Source of the DNA: Catenibacterium sp. co_0103
GTDB taxonomy: Bacteria > Bacillota_I > Bacilli_A > Erysipelotrichales > Coprobacillaceae
DNA length: 31,891 bases
NCBI RefSeq assembly: GCF_004168205.1
Contig: NZ_RCYB01000019.1
Coordinates: 1-31,891, forward strand
Direction of reading: 5' to 3'
How positions within the stretch are numbered: the first letter of the stretch is position 1; each line of letters starts with the position of its first letter. The translations under genes and the position numbers were made by a program. A model generated the notes under the pieces. It saw only the letters and a list, made by a program, of their open reading frames with translations. It was not told where the DNA came from and searched no databases. Below are positions 14,893-23,289 of this stretch, in pieces.

Positions 14893-16471
14893 GTAATATC
14901 TGTTTTATTTCTGATACAATAATGACAACATGTGGTCCATAAGTAATTTGGATACCTTCTCCACGCATATATATACCCGCAGCACCTGTTGCCTTTAAAG
15001 CTTCCTCATCAACTAATGTTGGATCCTTTAAAGTCGCACGCAGACGTGTTGTACATGTATCAACATCTAATATATTAGGAATACCTCCTAATGCTTCTAC
15101 AATAGAATGAGACACAGAACTGTCTACGTCAAGACTTTTCTTTCTAGAATAGTCTTTTTTTGTATGCAGTTGTGTATCTTCTCCTCTACCTACTGTTTTA
15201 AAATCATAACGTTTAATCACAAACTTAAAGATTGAATAATAAAGCAAGAAATAAATAAAACCAATTATTGGGACAAAGACCCAGTTTGTTTTACTATTAC
15301 CCTGTAATATACCAAACAAGAAGAAATCAATCGCTCCTGCACTAAAAGTGACACCTATCGCTATATTTAAAGCCTGAGCCACTGCATATGCACTTCCTGC
15401 TAGAAGCGCATGAATCAAAAAAAGTGGTGGTGCTTGAAATAAGAATGTGAATTCAATTGGTTCAGTAATACCTGTTAATATAGAAGTGAGTGAAGCAGAA
15501 AGTAATAAACCTCCTGTTTTTTTACGCTGGCTTGGTCTTGCACAATGATACATCGCAAGGGCAGCACCAGGCAGGCCAAATATCATAAAGATATATTCTC
15601 CTGAGAAGAAGCGAGTGGCTTCTATACTGAAATGTTTGACATGAGGTGAAGCAAGTTGCGCAAAGAAGATATTCTGAGCTCCCTGGATCAGTTGTCCATC
15701 CACTACCATACTGCCACCAAGTCCTGTCTGCCAGAATGGAAGATAGAACACATGATGTAATCCAAAAGGAATCAACATACGCTTTACAAGACCAAATACG
15801 AATATACCTGCATAACTGCTATCTCTTATAAGTACACCTAAGTGATAGATAGCTTCCTGAATAGGTGGCCAAATATAAAAGAATAGGATTCCTACAAAAA
15901 CAAATGTCACACAACAGATAACTGGGACAAAACGTGTGCCTGCAAAGAATGATAAGTAATCAGGAAGTCGTGTCATATAGAACCTATTATGAAGATAAGC
16001 AACACCAAGTCCTACTACTATACCGCCAAAGACACCTGTATCTAAAGATTGAATACCACAAATCGTATTGATTGTACCTAGTCTGACAAAATCAGCCACC
16101 TTCCCATCTACTATAAAACCATTAATAGTAAGTAAGGCATTAATAGAAGCATGCATAACTAAAAAGCTAACCAGTGCAGAGAAAGCTGCAGTCGCTTTTT
16201 CATGTTTTGCCATACCCATTGCAATACCTACTGCAAATAAAGCTGGAAGGTTATCAAAAACAATTTTACCTGCATTACACATAATTGTGAATAATGCATA
16301 GAGTGGTGTTCCATTTCCTAATATAAATTGAAGATGGTAAGTCTGAATCATTGTCTCATTTGTGAATGACTGACCTATGCCCATTAATAACCCTGCCACA
16401 GGTAAAACAGCTATAGGTATCATAAAGCTTTGTCCTACACGTTGTAATTTACTAAATAGCTTACTAAACAT
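14879..16471 (-). CDS. PTS system glucose-type EIICB component
   Basis: 530 residues. The EIIC part (1-430) has about ten membrane segments and the family motifs IPIAVLPVAGLLMGIG near the N terminus and GITEPIEFTFLFQAPPLF. The EIIB domain is at the C terminus (from about 455), with the phosphorylated Cys473 in VDTCTTRLR. There is no EIIA, so it must use a separate EIIA (Crr-like). It takes up and phosphorylates a glucose-family sugar (glucose, maltose or alpha-glucoside; sub-specificity is not certain). GGGAGG is 7 bases before the ATG. With licT it forms a two-gene operon. Confidence 0.9.
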   Translation of the reverse strand: MFSKLFSKLQRVGQSFMIPIAVLPVAGLLMGIGQSFTNETMIQTYHLQFILGNGTPLYALFTIMCNAGKIVFDNLPALFAVGIAMGMAKHEKATAAFSALVSFLVMHASINALLTINGFIVDGKVADFVRLGTINTICGIQSLDTGVFGGIVVGLGVAYLHNRFYMTRLPDYLSFFAGTRFVPVICCVTFVFVGILFFYIWPPIQEAIYHLGVLIRDSSYAGIFVFGLVKRMLIPFGLHHVFYLPFWQTGLGGSMVVDGQLIQGAQNIFFAQLASPHVKHFSIEATRFFSGEYIFMIFGLPGAALAMYHCARPSQRKKTGGLLLSASLTSILTGITEPIEFTFLFQAPPLFLIHALLAGSAYAVAQALNIAIGVTFSAGAIDFFLFGILQGNSKTNWVFVPIIGFIYFLLYYSIFKFVIKRYDFKTVGRGEDTQLHTKKDYSRKKSLDVDSSVSHSIVEALGGIPNILDVDTCTTRLRATLKDPTLVDEEALKATGAAGIYMRGEGIQITYGPHVVIIVSEIKQILHEGE

Positions 16472-16587
16472 GATTCTACCTCCCTTCTTGCTGTATAATT
16501 TATTTTACCATTATATAGTATGAAAATCTAATCATTTTATTCTAACAATTTGTGAGTTTTTCTTACAAAATAGACCTTTTTGTATAA

Positions 16588-16671
16588 TTCTTAAGTTATT
16601 TTTAAAAATTTCTTAATTCATTTTTATACGATAAATACTACATATTTTGATATTTCTTAATTATTTCTTAA
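16588..16671 (+). promoter_or_regulatory. Phased TTCTTAA repeats upstream of the NlpC/P60 gene
   Basis: TTCTTAA occurs at 16588, 16610, 16654 and 16665. The steps are 22, 44 and 11 bases, all multiples of 11. A one-mismatch copy TTTTTAA is at 16599, also in phase. The last two copies form a direct repeat TTTCTTAAttATTTCTTAA, ending some 8 bases before where a -35 would lie. This is the layout of an OmpR/PhoB-family response-regulator site array, such as WalR, which binds repeats with an 11-base period. Confidence 0.5.
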
Positions 16672-16698
16672 GATTTTTCTTTATTTTTTATTATGAGG

Positions 16699-16707
16699 TG
16701 TTATAAT
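16699..16707 (+). promoter_or_regulatory. Extended -10 promoter of the NlpC/P60 gene
   Basis: TGTTATAAT, an extended -10 (TG-N-TATAAT) with no good -35. It stands 34 bases before the ATG. Lack of a -35 fits an activator-dependent promoter. Confidence 0.55.
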
Positions 16708-16741
16708 AGAGCCTGTCGAAAGACAAAAGGAGAGAGAAAAA

Positions 16742-18226
16742 ATGGATAAGAAAACAAAAGAAATCATGAGTTTCGTATCTAATAGAGTAAGAACTCAGAA
16801 GACAATGTTCATTCCTGTGTTTGCTATTTCCGCTTTCGCAATCGTGGGTTATACAGCTGCTGATAGAACAGCACCTGTTGTACATTCAAATACAATTGAA
16901 GTTCCTTATGGAACTGTCTTAAAATCTAGTGATTTTGCAATCTCTGATAACAGAGATCATACTGATACATTAAAAACTAAGATTCATGCTGAATCTTATG
17001 AAAAGAACCAGTTAGGAACTTATACTGTTAACGTAACAGTAAAGGATGCTTTCAACAATGAATCAACTAAGACTGTTAATGTTAAGGTTGTAGATAATGA
17101 AGCACCAGTTCTTGAATCTAAGACTGATGATGGATTTGTCATCAATGTTGAAGCAAATGGTAGTAGTAATTTAAAGGATTACATCAAGGCAACTGATAAT
17201 GTTGATGGTGATGTAACAGACTTTATTAATTTTGATAAGGAATTAGATACAACTCAGTTAGGAGAACAGGTAATCAATGCATCTGTTGAAGATAACATGG
17301 GTAATATCGCTACTAAGACATTTACATTTAATGTAGGTGATACATCTGCTCCTGAAATGAATTTAAAGAATGGTAATTTCGTAGTAAATTATGGTGATAA
17401 CTTTGATATCAACAATTATGTTGAAGCAAAGGATAACTATGATATGAATCCTGTTTTATCTGTAGAAGGTGAAATTGATACTAAGAAGTTAGATGGTACT
17501 CAGCCTATTAAAGTAACTGCAACTGATGCAACTGGTAATAAGACTGAAAATACTTATGATGTGACTGTAGCTGATATTGCAGCTCCTTCTATTACATTAA
17601 AATCTACTGATATTAATGTAAAGAATGGTGATTCATTTGATGCAAAGTCTAATATTGCATCTGCTATCGATAATCTTGATGGTGATGTGACAAGCAAGGT
17701 GAATGTAAGTGGTTCTGTCAATACTTCTAAAGCTGGAAGTTATACAGTTAACTATACAGTAACTGATAATGCTGGTAATACAGCTAATGCAAGTGCTAAA
17801 GTGACTGTTGCTGCTGCTCCATCTAGAGGTGGATACAATGCAGGTGGAACAAGTGCTAAGGGTGGACACAGTGGTATTGTTGGAACTGGTTTATCTAAAG
17901 TAGGTACTGCTTATGTATTTGGTGCTTCTGGACCAACAGCATTTGACTGTTCTGGATTCACTTCATGGGTATATAGACAGAATGGTAAATCATTACCAAG
18001 AACTGCTTCTGCTCAGTATAGTGGAACTACAAGAGTATCTAAGGATGGCTTAAGTGCTGGTGACTTAGTATTCTTCGCAGGAACTTATAAGTCAGGTATC
18101 TCACATGTAGGTATCTATATCGGTAATGGACAGTTTGTTCATGCTGCCAACTCAAGTACTGGTGTTACAGTATCTTCATTAAATAGCGGTTATTATGCAT
18201 CTCATTATGCAGGTGCTGGTAGATAA
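16742..18226 (+). CDS. Secreted NlpC/P60 peptidoglycan endopeptidase with four Ig-like domains
   Basis: 494 residues. It starts with a signal peptide (KTMFIPVFAISAFAIVGYTA). Four Ig-like (DUF5011/HYR-type) repeats follow, at about 42-115, 116-198, 200-276 and 278-352, with the recurrent TDN-DGDVT and G-x-Y-T-V-x-V-T-D-x-x-GN patterns. A Gly-rich linker leads to the NlpC/P60 domain (about 375-494), with catalytic Cys403 in FDCSGF, His455 in SHVGIYIGN and His467 in FVHAA. It should cut D-iGlu-DAP/Lys peptide bonds in the wall during division or remodelling. AGGAGAGAG is the ribosome binding site, and the phased repeat array upstream suggests two-component control. A terminator follows. Confidence 0.93.
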   Translation: MDKKTKEIMSFVSNRVRTQKTMFIPVFAISAFAIVGYTAADRTAPVVHSNTIEVPYGTVLKSSDFAISDNRDHTDTLKTKIHAESYEKNQLGTYTVNVTVKDAFNNESTKTVNVKVVDNEAPVLESKTDDGFVINVEANGSSNLKDYIKATDNVDGDVTDFINFDKELDTTQLGEQVINASVEDNMGNIATKTFTFNVGDTSAPEMNLKNGNFVVNYGDNFDINNYVEAKDNYDMNPVLSVEGEIDTKKLDGTQPIKVTATDATGNKTENTYDVTVADIAAPSITLKSTDINVKNGDSFDAKSNIASAIDNLDGDVTSKVNVSGSVNTSKAGSYTVNYTVTDNAGNTANASAKVTVAAAPSRGGYNAGGTSAKGGHSGIVGTGLSKVGTAYVFGASGPTAFDCSGFTSWVYRQNGKSLPRTASAQYSGTTRVSKDGLSAGDLVFFAGTYKSGISHVGIYIGNGQFVHAANSSTGVTVSSLNSGYYASHYAGAGR

Positions 18227-18251
18227 GAAGATCGAAAGATCTTCTTTTTTT
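18226..18251 (+). terminator. Terminator of the NlpC/P60 gene
   Basis: AGAAGATC/GATCTTCT stem with a GAAA loop and a seven-T run. Confidence 0.88.
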
Positions 18252-18264
18252 ATAAGGAGATTGT

Positions 18265-18960
18265 ATGAAGAAAGTAATAAAGGTGATTCTAGGAATTGTA
18301 TTAAGTGTTGTACTCGTTCTTGGTCTACTCGATGGTCTTTTTATCTACATGATCAAGTATCATGTCGAAACAGTAGCTAAAGAGTCTTATTATGAATATG
18401 AGGTTGTGATGCAGTCAGTCGGAGCGCCTCTATTCTTCAGCAGTGCAGATGGACGTTTGCTTCTTAAAAAGAATGATACGATAATCAATAAGATGGACTT
18501 TACATTATCAGATGATGGTGGAAATATTCGAGAAGATGTATGGAGTGTTAGCTGGTATAAGGATCATGTAGGTGTTGTGATTCAAGGAACTGAGCAGGAT
18601 GATACACTTTATAATCTTTATTATAATGGTAAGACAAATAGTTCTGTTGTGAATGGTCAGGATGCAATTACAACTCAAGGTGATATGGCTAATAATAATG
18701 CTAATGAGATTAGAAAAGAATTAAAGATGGTTGCTGATTATCTTCATTATGATGATATAGATTATGGTATCAGTGCAAAAGGATGGATGTATGCTACTCT
18801 TTATAACAAAGATGGTGTCACACGTCATTTGAATTATTATGAAACTCATGATCATGAATATGTTTATCAGGAAACTAAGAATGGTTATACAACGATATTA
18901 GGATTTTATAAAATAGAAAATGGTCAGGTTATAGATGAACATACTACATCATGGCACTAA
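18265..18960 (+). CDS. Membrane-anchored protein of unknown function
   Basis: 231 residues. The N-terminal segment (VIKVILGIVLSVVLVLGLLD, residues 4-25) is a signal anchor without a lipobox, so the rest is outside. It is beta-rich with no recognised motif (SLSAD-like hydrophilic stretches, TLYNLYYNGKTNSSVVNGQD). It begins 39 bases after the NlpC/P60 gene with AAGGAG as ribosome binding site, but a terminator lies between them. No function is assigned. Confidence 0.75.
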   Translation: MKKVIKVILGIVLSVVLVLGLLDGLFIYMIKYHVETVAKESYYEYEVVMQSVGAPLFFSSADGRLLLKKNDTIINKMDFTLSDDGGNIREDVWSVSWYKDHVGVVIQGTEQDDTLYNLYYNGKTNSSVVNGQDAITTQGDMANNNANEIRKELKMVADYLHYDDIDYGISAKGWMYATLYNKDGVTRHLNYYETHDHEYVYQETKNGYTTILGFYKIENGQVIDEHTTSWH

Positions 18961-18987
18961 AAAAGATTCCGGAAGGAATCTTTTTAT
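18960..18987. terminator. Bidirectional terminator
   Basis: AAAAAGATTCC/GGAATCTTTTT stem serving the plus-strand membrane protein and the minus-strand threonine aldolase. Confidence 0.85.
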
Positions 18988-20009
18988 AATAGTTCTTTAA
19001 GTTTTTCAATAGATTCTTCTGTAGTCGCCCAGCTTGTTGCAAAACGCACTACAGTATGCGTATCATCATACTTTTCCCAGAAACCATAGCGTACATGCTT
19101 TTCTAGTTCTTCTAGCTTCTTGTTATCTACAATAAAGAACTGCTGGTTTGTAGGAGAATCAATATAGAATTCATAACCCTTTTCTTTAAAGATTGTTTTA
19201 AGCTTTTCAGCCATATCAATAGCATGTCTTGAAATCTTGAAATAAAGATCATCTGTAAAGAGAACATCAAATTGAACACCGTTTAAACGTCCTTTTGCAA
19301 GTAAAGCACCATGCTTCTTAATAAGGTTCACAAAGTGTGCTGGAGTATTATTCTTAGTAAAAACAACAGCCTCACCACATAATGCCCCTACTTTAGTACC
19401 ACCGATATAGAATACATCAGTAATTTCTGCGATATCTTCTAGTGTTACATCAGTATCATAAGACATGAGACCATAACCAAGTCTTGCACCATCTAAGAAT
19501 AAAGGCAAATTATAAGCATGACATACATCTGAGATTTCTTTTAATTCTTCTTTTGTATAAAGTGTGCCATATTCTGTAGGATGAGAAATATAAACCATAC
19601 CTGGGAATACCATATGTTCATGGTTAGCATCGTTATAGAATGTATCTACTAATTCTTTGACATCTGATGCTTTTAACTTACCTAAATACTGTGGGACAGT
19701 GAGCACTTTATGTCCTGTATATTCAATGGCTCCTGCTTCATGAGCCGCCACATGTCCTGTCACTGCAGCGACAACACCTTCATAAGGCTTCAACATTGTA
19801 TCAATGACTAATTGGTTAGTCTGTGTACCACCTGTAATAAAGTAAATATCAGCATCTTCTTTACCACATGCTTTCGCAATCTTTTTTCTTGCAGATTCAG
19901 AATATACATCTACTCCATATCCTGACTGCTGATCCATATTTGTTTCAATAAATTTTTCTAGAATGGCAGGATGTGCCCCTTCTGTATAATCACTTTCAAA
20001 TGATAACAT
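18984..20009 (-). CDS. ltaE: Low-specificity L-threonine aldolase
   Basis: 341 residues. A PLP-dependent fold-type I enzyme that cleaves threonine/allo-threonine to glycine and acetaldehyde. Seen: FITGGTQTNQLVIDTML in the cofactor loop, PLFLDGARLGYGL (Asp pairing with the pyridine N), and the lysine motif FYIGGTKVGAL, with the Schiff-base Lys. GGAGG is 8 bases before the ATG at 20009. Normal size. No operon partner. Downstream, the 240 bases to the IS607 copy (20010-20249) have no frame and hold only the probable promoter of the toxin-antitoxin genes. Confidence 0.93.
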   Translation of the reverse strand: MLSFESDYTEGAHPAILEKFIETNMDQQSGYGVDVYSESARKKIAKACGKEDADIYFITGGTQTNQLVIDTMLKPYEGVVAAVTGHVAAHEAGAIEYTGHKVLTVPQYLGKLKASDVKELVDTFYNDANHEHMVFPGMVYISHPTEYGTLYTKEELKEISDVCHAYNLPLFLDGARLGYGLMSYDTDVTLEDIAEITDVFYIGGTKVGALCGEAVVFTKNNTPAHFVNLIKKHGALLAKGRLNGVQFDVLFTDDLYFKISRHAIDMAEKLKTIFKEKGYEFYIDSPTNQQFFIVDNKKLEELEKHVRYGFWEKYDDTHTVVRFATSWATTEESIEKLKELL

Positions 20010-20205
20010 CTTTATATCCTCCGTTTTTTTGTATTCTACACTATTTTAGATATGAATACAAATAATGAAAATAATTCAAAAAATAGGAAGTAATTCACTC
20101 TGATGAATGAGTATATATATGTGTAAGCCACTTATTTCTTGTTTAGAATACTTTTACATAGAAAGATAAAGGAAACTCATTCCTCGAATAGTCAATTCAT
20201 ATTAT

Positions 20206-20233
20206 TTGGTAGGAATAGGAACAGAACTATACT
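20206..20233 (+). promoter_or_regulatory. Probable promoter of the toxin-antitoxin pair, now cut off by IS607 copy 2
   Basis: TTGGTA at 20206-20211 and TATACT at 20228-20233, with a 16-base spacer. It points at the element's left end. Joining the left flank to the right flank (..CAAAAAGG + CAGTGATAGGATATG) puts this promoter about 30 bases in front of the antitoxin start. Confidence 0.45.
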
Positions 20234-20325
20234 ATAATAATCAAAAAGGAAGAAAATATAAGTAACTAAATATATCGACTATTGTGATTAATTGTGTTCA
20301 AATCTACTCAAAGGAAAGCTTTAAT

Positions 20326-20901
20326 ATGAAAACATCAAATATCACAAATTATAAATCAAAGGATTTTGCTGAACTTTAAGGCATACCTGTTAAGACATTA
20401 TAACGTTGGGATAGAGAAGAAACTTTATAGGCAAACCGAACTCCAACTAATAGGCGTTATTACACTTATAATTAGTATTTACTGAATCGCGTTGCATTTT
20501 TAAGATTTTGTATTGCAAAAGGAATTATTGTAGACCAGTGTATTGAAGAATATGGAAACTGTGTAACGATTTATTAGATGAAGTAATGGAACAAAAAATC
20601 AAAAGCATAATTTGAATACCCACAAACCATAGGTTAGTGAAAATTAAATTTCATAAGCACCTATTAAACGGCGTTCTCGAAGTTGAACCTAATGCATGAA
20701 TTTTCCATTTGTTCTATAATTAGATTAGAAATCAGATAGAGAACTCGTGTAGGATATTGTTTCAATACTTCATGTGCTCTCCTGCAGGTTGCAAAGGGCT
20801 TCGTAAGTATAAAAAAACAGATAGAAAGGGATGAGGAAATTGCTGAAGAGCTTCAAGACGGAAATAAATCCAACAGAGGAGCAGAAAGTCAAGATTCGTA
20901 A
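20326..20901 (+). pseudogene. tnpA: tnpA pseudogene (IS607 serine recombinase)
   Basis: The ATG at 20326 (AAAGGAAAG upstream) starts a frame KTSNITNYKSKDFAEL. A MerR-like HTH follows (IPVKTL, RWDREETL, ANRTPTNRRYYTYN), typical of IS607 TnpA. Five or more stops lie in it, at least three where family members have Gln (CAA or CAG to TAA or TAG). Further on, the catalytic domain is recognisable as LLDEVMEQKIKSII and KKQIERDEEIAEELQDGN, in shifted frames. No serine-recombinase active site (Y-x-R-V-S) is left. Total length (192 codons) fits the family. It is long dead. Confidence 0.85.
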
Positions 20902-21992
20902 AACAATAGGTACTTGCAGATTTATCTATAATTTCTATCTTGCTCATAACAAGGAACTTTATGAAAGTGGCAAAAAGTTTATGAGCAGCAGCCAGTTTAG
21001 AGTATGGCTTAACAATGAGTATCTTCCTTGATCCAGAATATTCCTGGATCAAGGAAGCTTATTCGAAATCGGTAACACAGGCAGTAAATAACGGCCAGAC
21101 CGCATTTGAAAACTTTTTTAAGCACAAGAGTGCCTTTCCAAAATTTAAGAAGAAAGGCAGATCTGATGTGAAAATGTATTTTGTAAGGAATAATCCAAAA
21201 GACTGCCTTTGTGAAAGACACAGAATCAAGATTCCATCACTTGGCTGGGTACGTATCAAAGAAAAAGGATATATTCCCACTACAAAAGATGGATACGTAA
21301 TTAAGAGTGGTCATGTCTCAATAAAGGCTGACAGATACTATGTTTCAGTTCTTATAGAAATCCCAGATAAAAGGATAGCCAGTTATTCCAGTGAAGGAAT
21401 TGGCATTGACCTTGGATTAAAGGACTTTGCGATTGTCTCTAATGGAAAAACTTATAAGAACATCAACAAATCTGCAAAATTAAGGAAGCTTGAAAAAAAG
21501 CTTATTCGAGAACAGAGAAGTCTTTCTCGAAAGTATGAAAATCTAAAGAAAGGAGGGTCCACTCAAAAAAGAAATATACAGAAACAAAGGCTTAAGATAC
21601 AGAAGCTTCATCATAGAATTGATAATATTCGTACTGATTACATCAATAAGACAATCGCAGAGATAGTGAAAACCAAGCCATCTCATATAACGATTGAAGA
21701 TCTAAACGTATCATGAATGATGAAGAACAGACATCTTTCAAAGGCAGTTGCTTCGCAGAAGTTTTATGAATTTAAATCAAAACTTCTAGCTAAATGCAAG
21801 GAGAATGGAATCGAACTTCGAGTTGCAGATAGATGGTTCCCATTATCTAAAACATGTCATTGCTGTAAAAGTATCAAGAAAGATTTAAAGCTTTCAGATA
21901 GAATTTTCAGATGTGACTGTGGCTATATCGAAGACAGAGATTTCAATGCTACACTTAATCTGAGAGATGCTACAACTTACGAAGTTGCATAA
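20831..21992 (+). pseudogene. tnpB: tnpB pseudogene (RNA-guided RuvC nuclease)
   Basis: Starts with ATG at 20831, overlapping the tnpA 3' end as usual. MRKLLKSFKTEINPTEEQKV is the TnpB N-terminal helix. A frameshift at about 21010-21030 (LNNEYLP against IFLDPEYSWIKEAYSK) and a TGA at 21714-21716 (LNV-S-stop-MMKNRH, where copy 1 has LNISGMM) break it. Between these are intact parts: IGIDLGLKDFAIVS (first RuvC Asp), ITIEDLNVS (Glu), zinc-ribbon CHCC and CDC, and EDRDFNATLNL (third Asp). So all catalytic residues remain and only two lesions disable it. Reversion needs two changes. Confidence 0.9.
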
Positions 21993-22174
21993 ACAAACGC
22001 AAACGTAGGTATGTACCGAAGGCTATTTCGGGAATTTAAGACTATGGAGTGTACATGAACTTGTGAGTAGATATGATTTCGGTCAATCGAAAGCATACAC
22101 AATAAAATAGTAAGTAATGTTCGTGAGAACTTACATTATCTCGATGCGAGTATATTTAATCACATTTTGAGTGG
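21993..22174 (+). ncRNA. Candidate TnpB guide (omega/reRNA) region, copy 2
   Basis: Highly conserved with copy 1 and with the visible part of copy 3. It folds into TAAGTAATGTTC-GTGA-GAACTTA and CTCG-ATG-CGAG hairpins and ends TTTAATCACATTTTGAGTGG. The copies differ mainly in loops, and at one stem position as G-C against G-T (CGAG versus TGAG), so the pairing is kept. The guide bases that follow would be CAGTGATAGGATATGG, spanning the antitoxin start codon. Confidence 0.5.
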
Positions 22175-22186
22175 CAGTGATAGGAT

Positions 22187-22366
22187 ATGGAAAACAGAAC
22201 AGTAATTATTAATGGTGTATCTTATACTTGTTTAACTGATGAAGAATACGAAGATTTACAGACAGTAGCTGCTTATGAAGAAAGAAAAAAGAGTAAAGAT
22301 TTTAAAACCATTAGCTTTGATGAATTCTTAAAAGACAGAGAAGAAAAGTATGGAGTTAAATTTTGA
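22187..22366 (+). CDS. Antitoxin-like small protein
   Basis: 59 residues, charged and rich in Glu/Lys. It opens MENRTVIINGVSYTCLTDEE and ends SFDEFLKDREEKYGVKF, similar to small antitoxins of the RelB/Phd-like type: a beta-strand start followed by helices, with an acidic tail. GATAGGAT is a weak ribosome binding site 2 to 6 bases before the ATG. The stop overlaps the toxin start by 17 bases, so translation is coupled, typical of type II toxin-antitoxin pairs. Family assignment rests on size, layout and look, not on a domain match. Its promoter is now separated by IS607 copy 2. Confidence 0.6.
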   Translation: MENRTVIINGVSYTCLTDEEYEDLQTVAAYEERKKSKDFKTISFDEFLKDREEKYGVKF

Positions 22367-22652
22367 TATTGAAATCGAACCATACATTATAGAAATTATA
22401 GACAACATTGATTATTATAACTATATTAGATTCAGAAACTTCTCTATAGGAATCTTTCTAACCAAAGAATTACGAAAAGTCAAGGGAATAGTTGAGGCCA
22501 ATCCACATATTGGCAAGAAGGTTCAAACAAACAAATATAAGTATGTCATGCCAACTACCAAAGCAGTCTTATATTATGAAATAATAGAAAATAGCAGAAA
22601 TATCATTTTCTATGATTACAAACCTTTCAAACAGAATAAATACCTGTATTAA
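22350..22652 (+). CDS. RelE/ParE-like toxin
   Basis: 100 residues. The ATG at 22350 lies inside the antitoxin gene. The layout fits the RelE/ParE superfamily: an N-terminal helix-rich half, then PHIGKKVQTNKYKYVMPTTK (G-K-x-V...Y-x-x-x-x-K), and YYEIIENSRNIIFYDYKPFK, a beta-sheet ending in a basic surface. ParE members inhibit gyrase and RelE members cut ribosome-bound mRNA; the choice cannot be made here. A strong terminator follows. Without its own promoter the pair may be silent or use a promoter in the IS end. Confidence 0.65.
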   Translation: MELNFDIEIEPYIIEIIDNIDYYNYIRFRNFSIGIFLTKELRKVKGIVEANPHIGKKVQTNKYKYVMPTTKAVLYYEIIENSRNIIFYDYKPFKQNKYLY

Positions 22653-22684
22653 AATACCTGCTCATCAATGAGCAGGTATTTTAA
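22649..22684. terminator. Bidirectional terminator after the toxin gene
   Basis: AAAATACCTGCTCAT/ATGAGCAGGTATTTT is a perfect 15-bp stem with a CA loop and flanking runs of A and T. Confidence 0.9.
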
Positions 22685-23205
22685 TACTTTGGTGTATGTA
22701 CTTTATTTAACAATTCTTCTGTTACTTCTTTGGCAGGTAATGTTTGATCAATATGTCCAACCGATAATAGTGCTTCTAAACGTAGATTCTTTGGAAAATG
22801 AAAGATATTTCTAATATAGTCCTCAGTTGAATCTTCTGTAGATGATACTCTATTTCTTCCCTGAATCCAGCAGCCGCCTAACCCTAGTGATGAAGCCATA
22901 TAATGCATAGTCAAGATGACATTACTGCAGTCTTCTACCCAGACATCCGTCTTATCTTCATCACCCAATACAATAATACAGGCACCTGCCCCTTCTAGCA
23001 TCTGACTTCCTGCTTTTCTACATTGAGATAATTGTGTTAATAGTTTTGAATCAGTGACTACAATGAGTTCTTCTGGTTTAATATTACGTCCACTTGGTGC
23101 AAGTAATCCTGCTTCTACAATTTTATCCAACAATTCTTTTTCTACAGGTTCTCCAGTATATTGTCTATAGCTTCTTCTTTGTTTTAATAAGTCTAAAAAA
23201 TCCAT
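22681..23205 (-). CDS. Nitroreductase family protein
   Basis: 174 residues from the ATG at 23205, with AAAGGGTGAT upstream (the open frame to 23229 has no ribosome binding site). FMN-dependent NAD(P)H oxidoreductase fold: QRRSYRQYTGEPVEKELL is the N-terminal FMN-phosphate Arg/Ser loop, GLLAPSGRNIKPEELIVV the second loop, and a central SLGLGGCWIQGRN reflects the usual G-L-G-x-x-W-x-x-G. Members reduce nitro compounds, quinones or disulphides. Substrate unknown. It stands beside a membrane-protein gene that is divergently transcribed. Confidence 0.88.
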   Translation of the reverse strand: MDFLDLLKQRRSYRQYTGEPVEKELLDKIVEAGLLAPSGRNIKPEELIVVTDSKLLTQLSQCRKAGSQMLEGAGACIIVLGDEDKTDVWVEDCSNVILTMHYMASSLGLGGCWIQGRNRVSSTEDSTEDYIRNIFHFPKNLRLEALLSVGHIDQTLPAKEVTEELLNKVHTPKY

Positions 23206-23289
23206 ATAATCACCCTTTCTTTGCTCCATTATAACATATTGACATGTGTTGTGGTTTTTCTATAATGAGGGTAAAGGAGTGTGATATTT

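Larger units (their letters stand above)
20250..22174 (+). mobile_element. IS607-family element, copy 2
   Basis: About 1.93 kb, the normal size. The left end follows GG at 20248-20249 (GGAAGAAAATATAAGTAACT). It holds tnpA (serine recombinase) and tnpB (RuvC nuclease), overlapping, as is usual for IS607, both broken. The right end is GAGTGG at 22169-22174, with the candidate guide-RNA region in front. Copies 1 and 3 share these ends. It has inserted upstream of the toxin-antitoxin genes. Ends are uncertain by about 10 bases. Confidence 0.85.

Noticed and set aside
20831..21992. A domesticated nuclease-dead TnpB (TldR-like RNA-guided repressor)
   Set aside because: Guides near start codons look suggestive, but the RuvC residues are intact in copy 2 and both copies are broken by frameshift, stop or truncation, so this is decay, not domestication.
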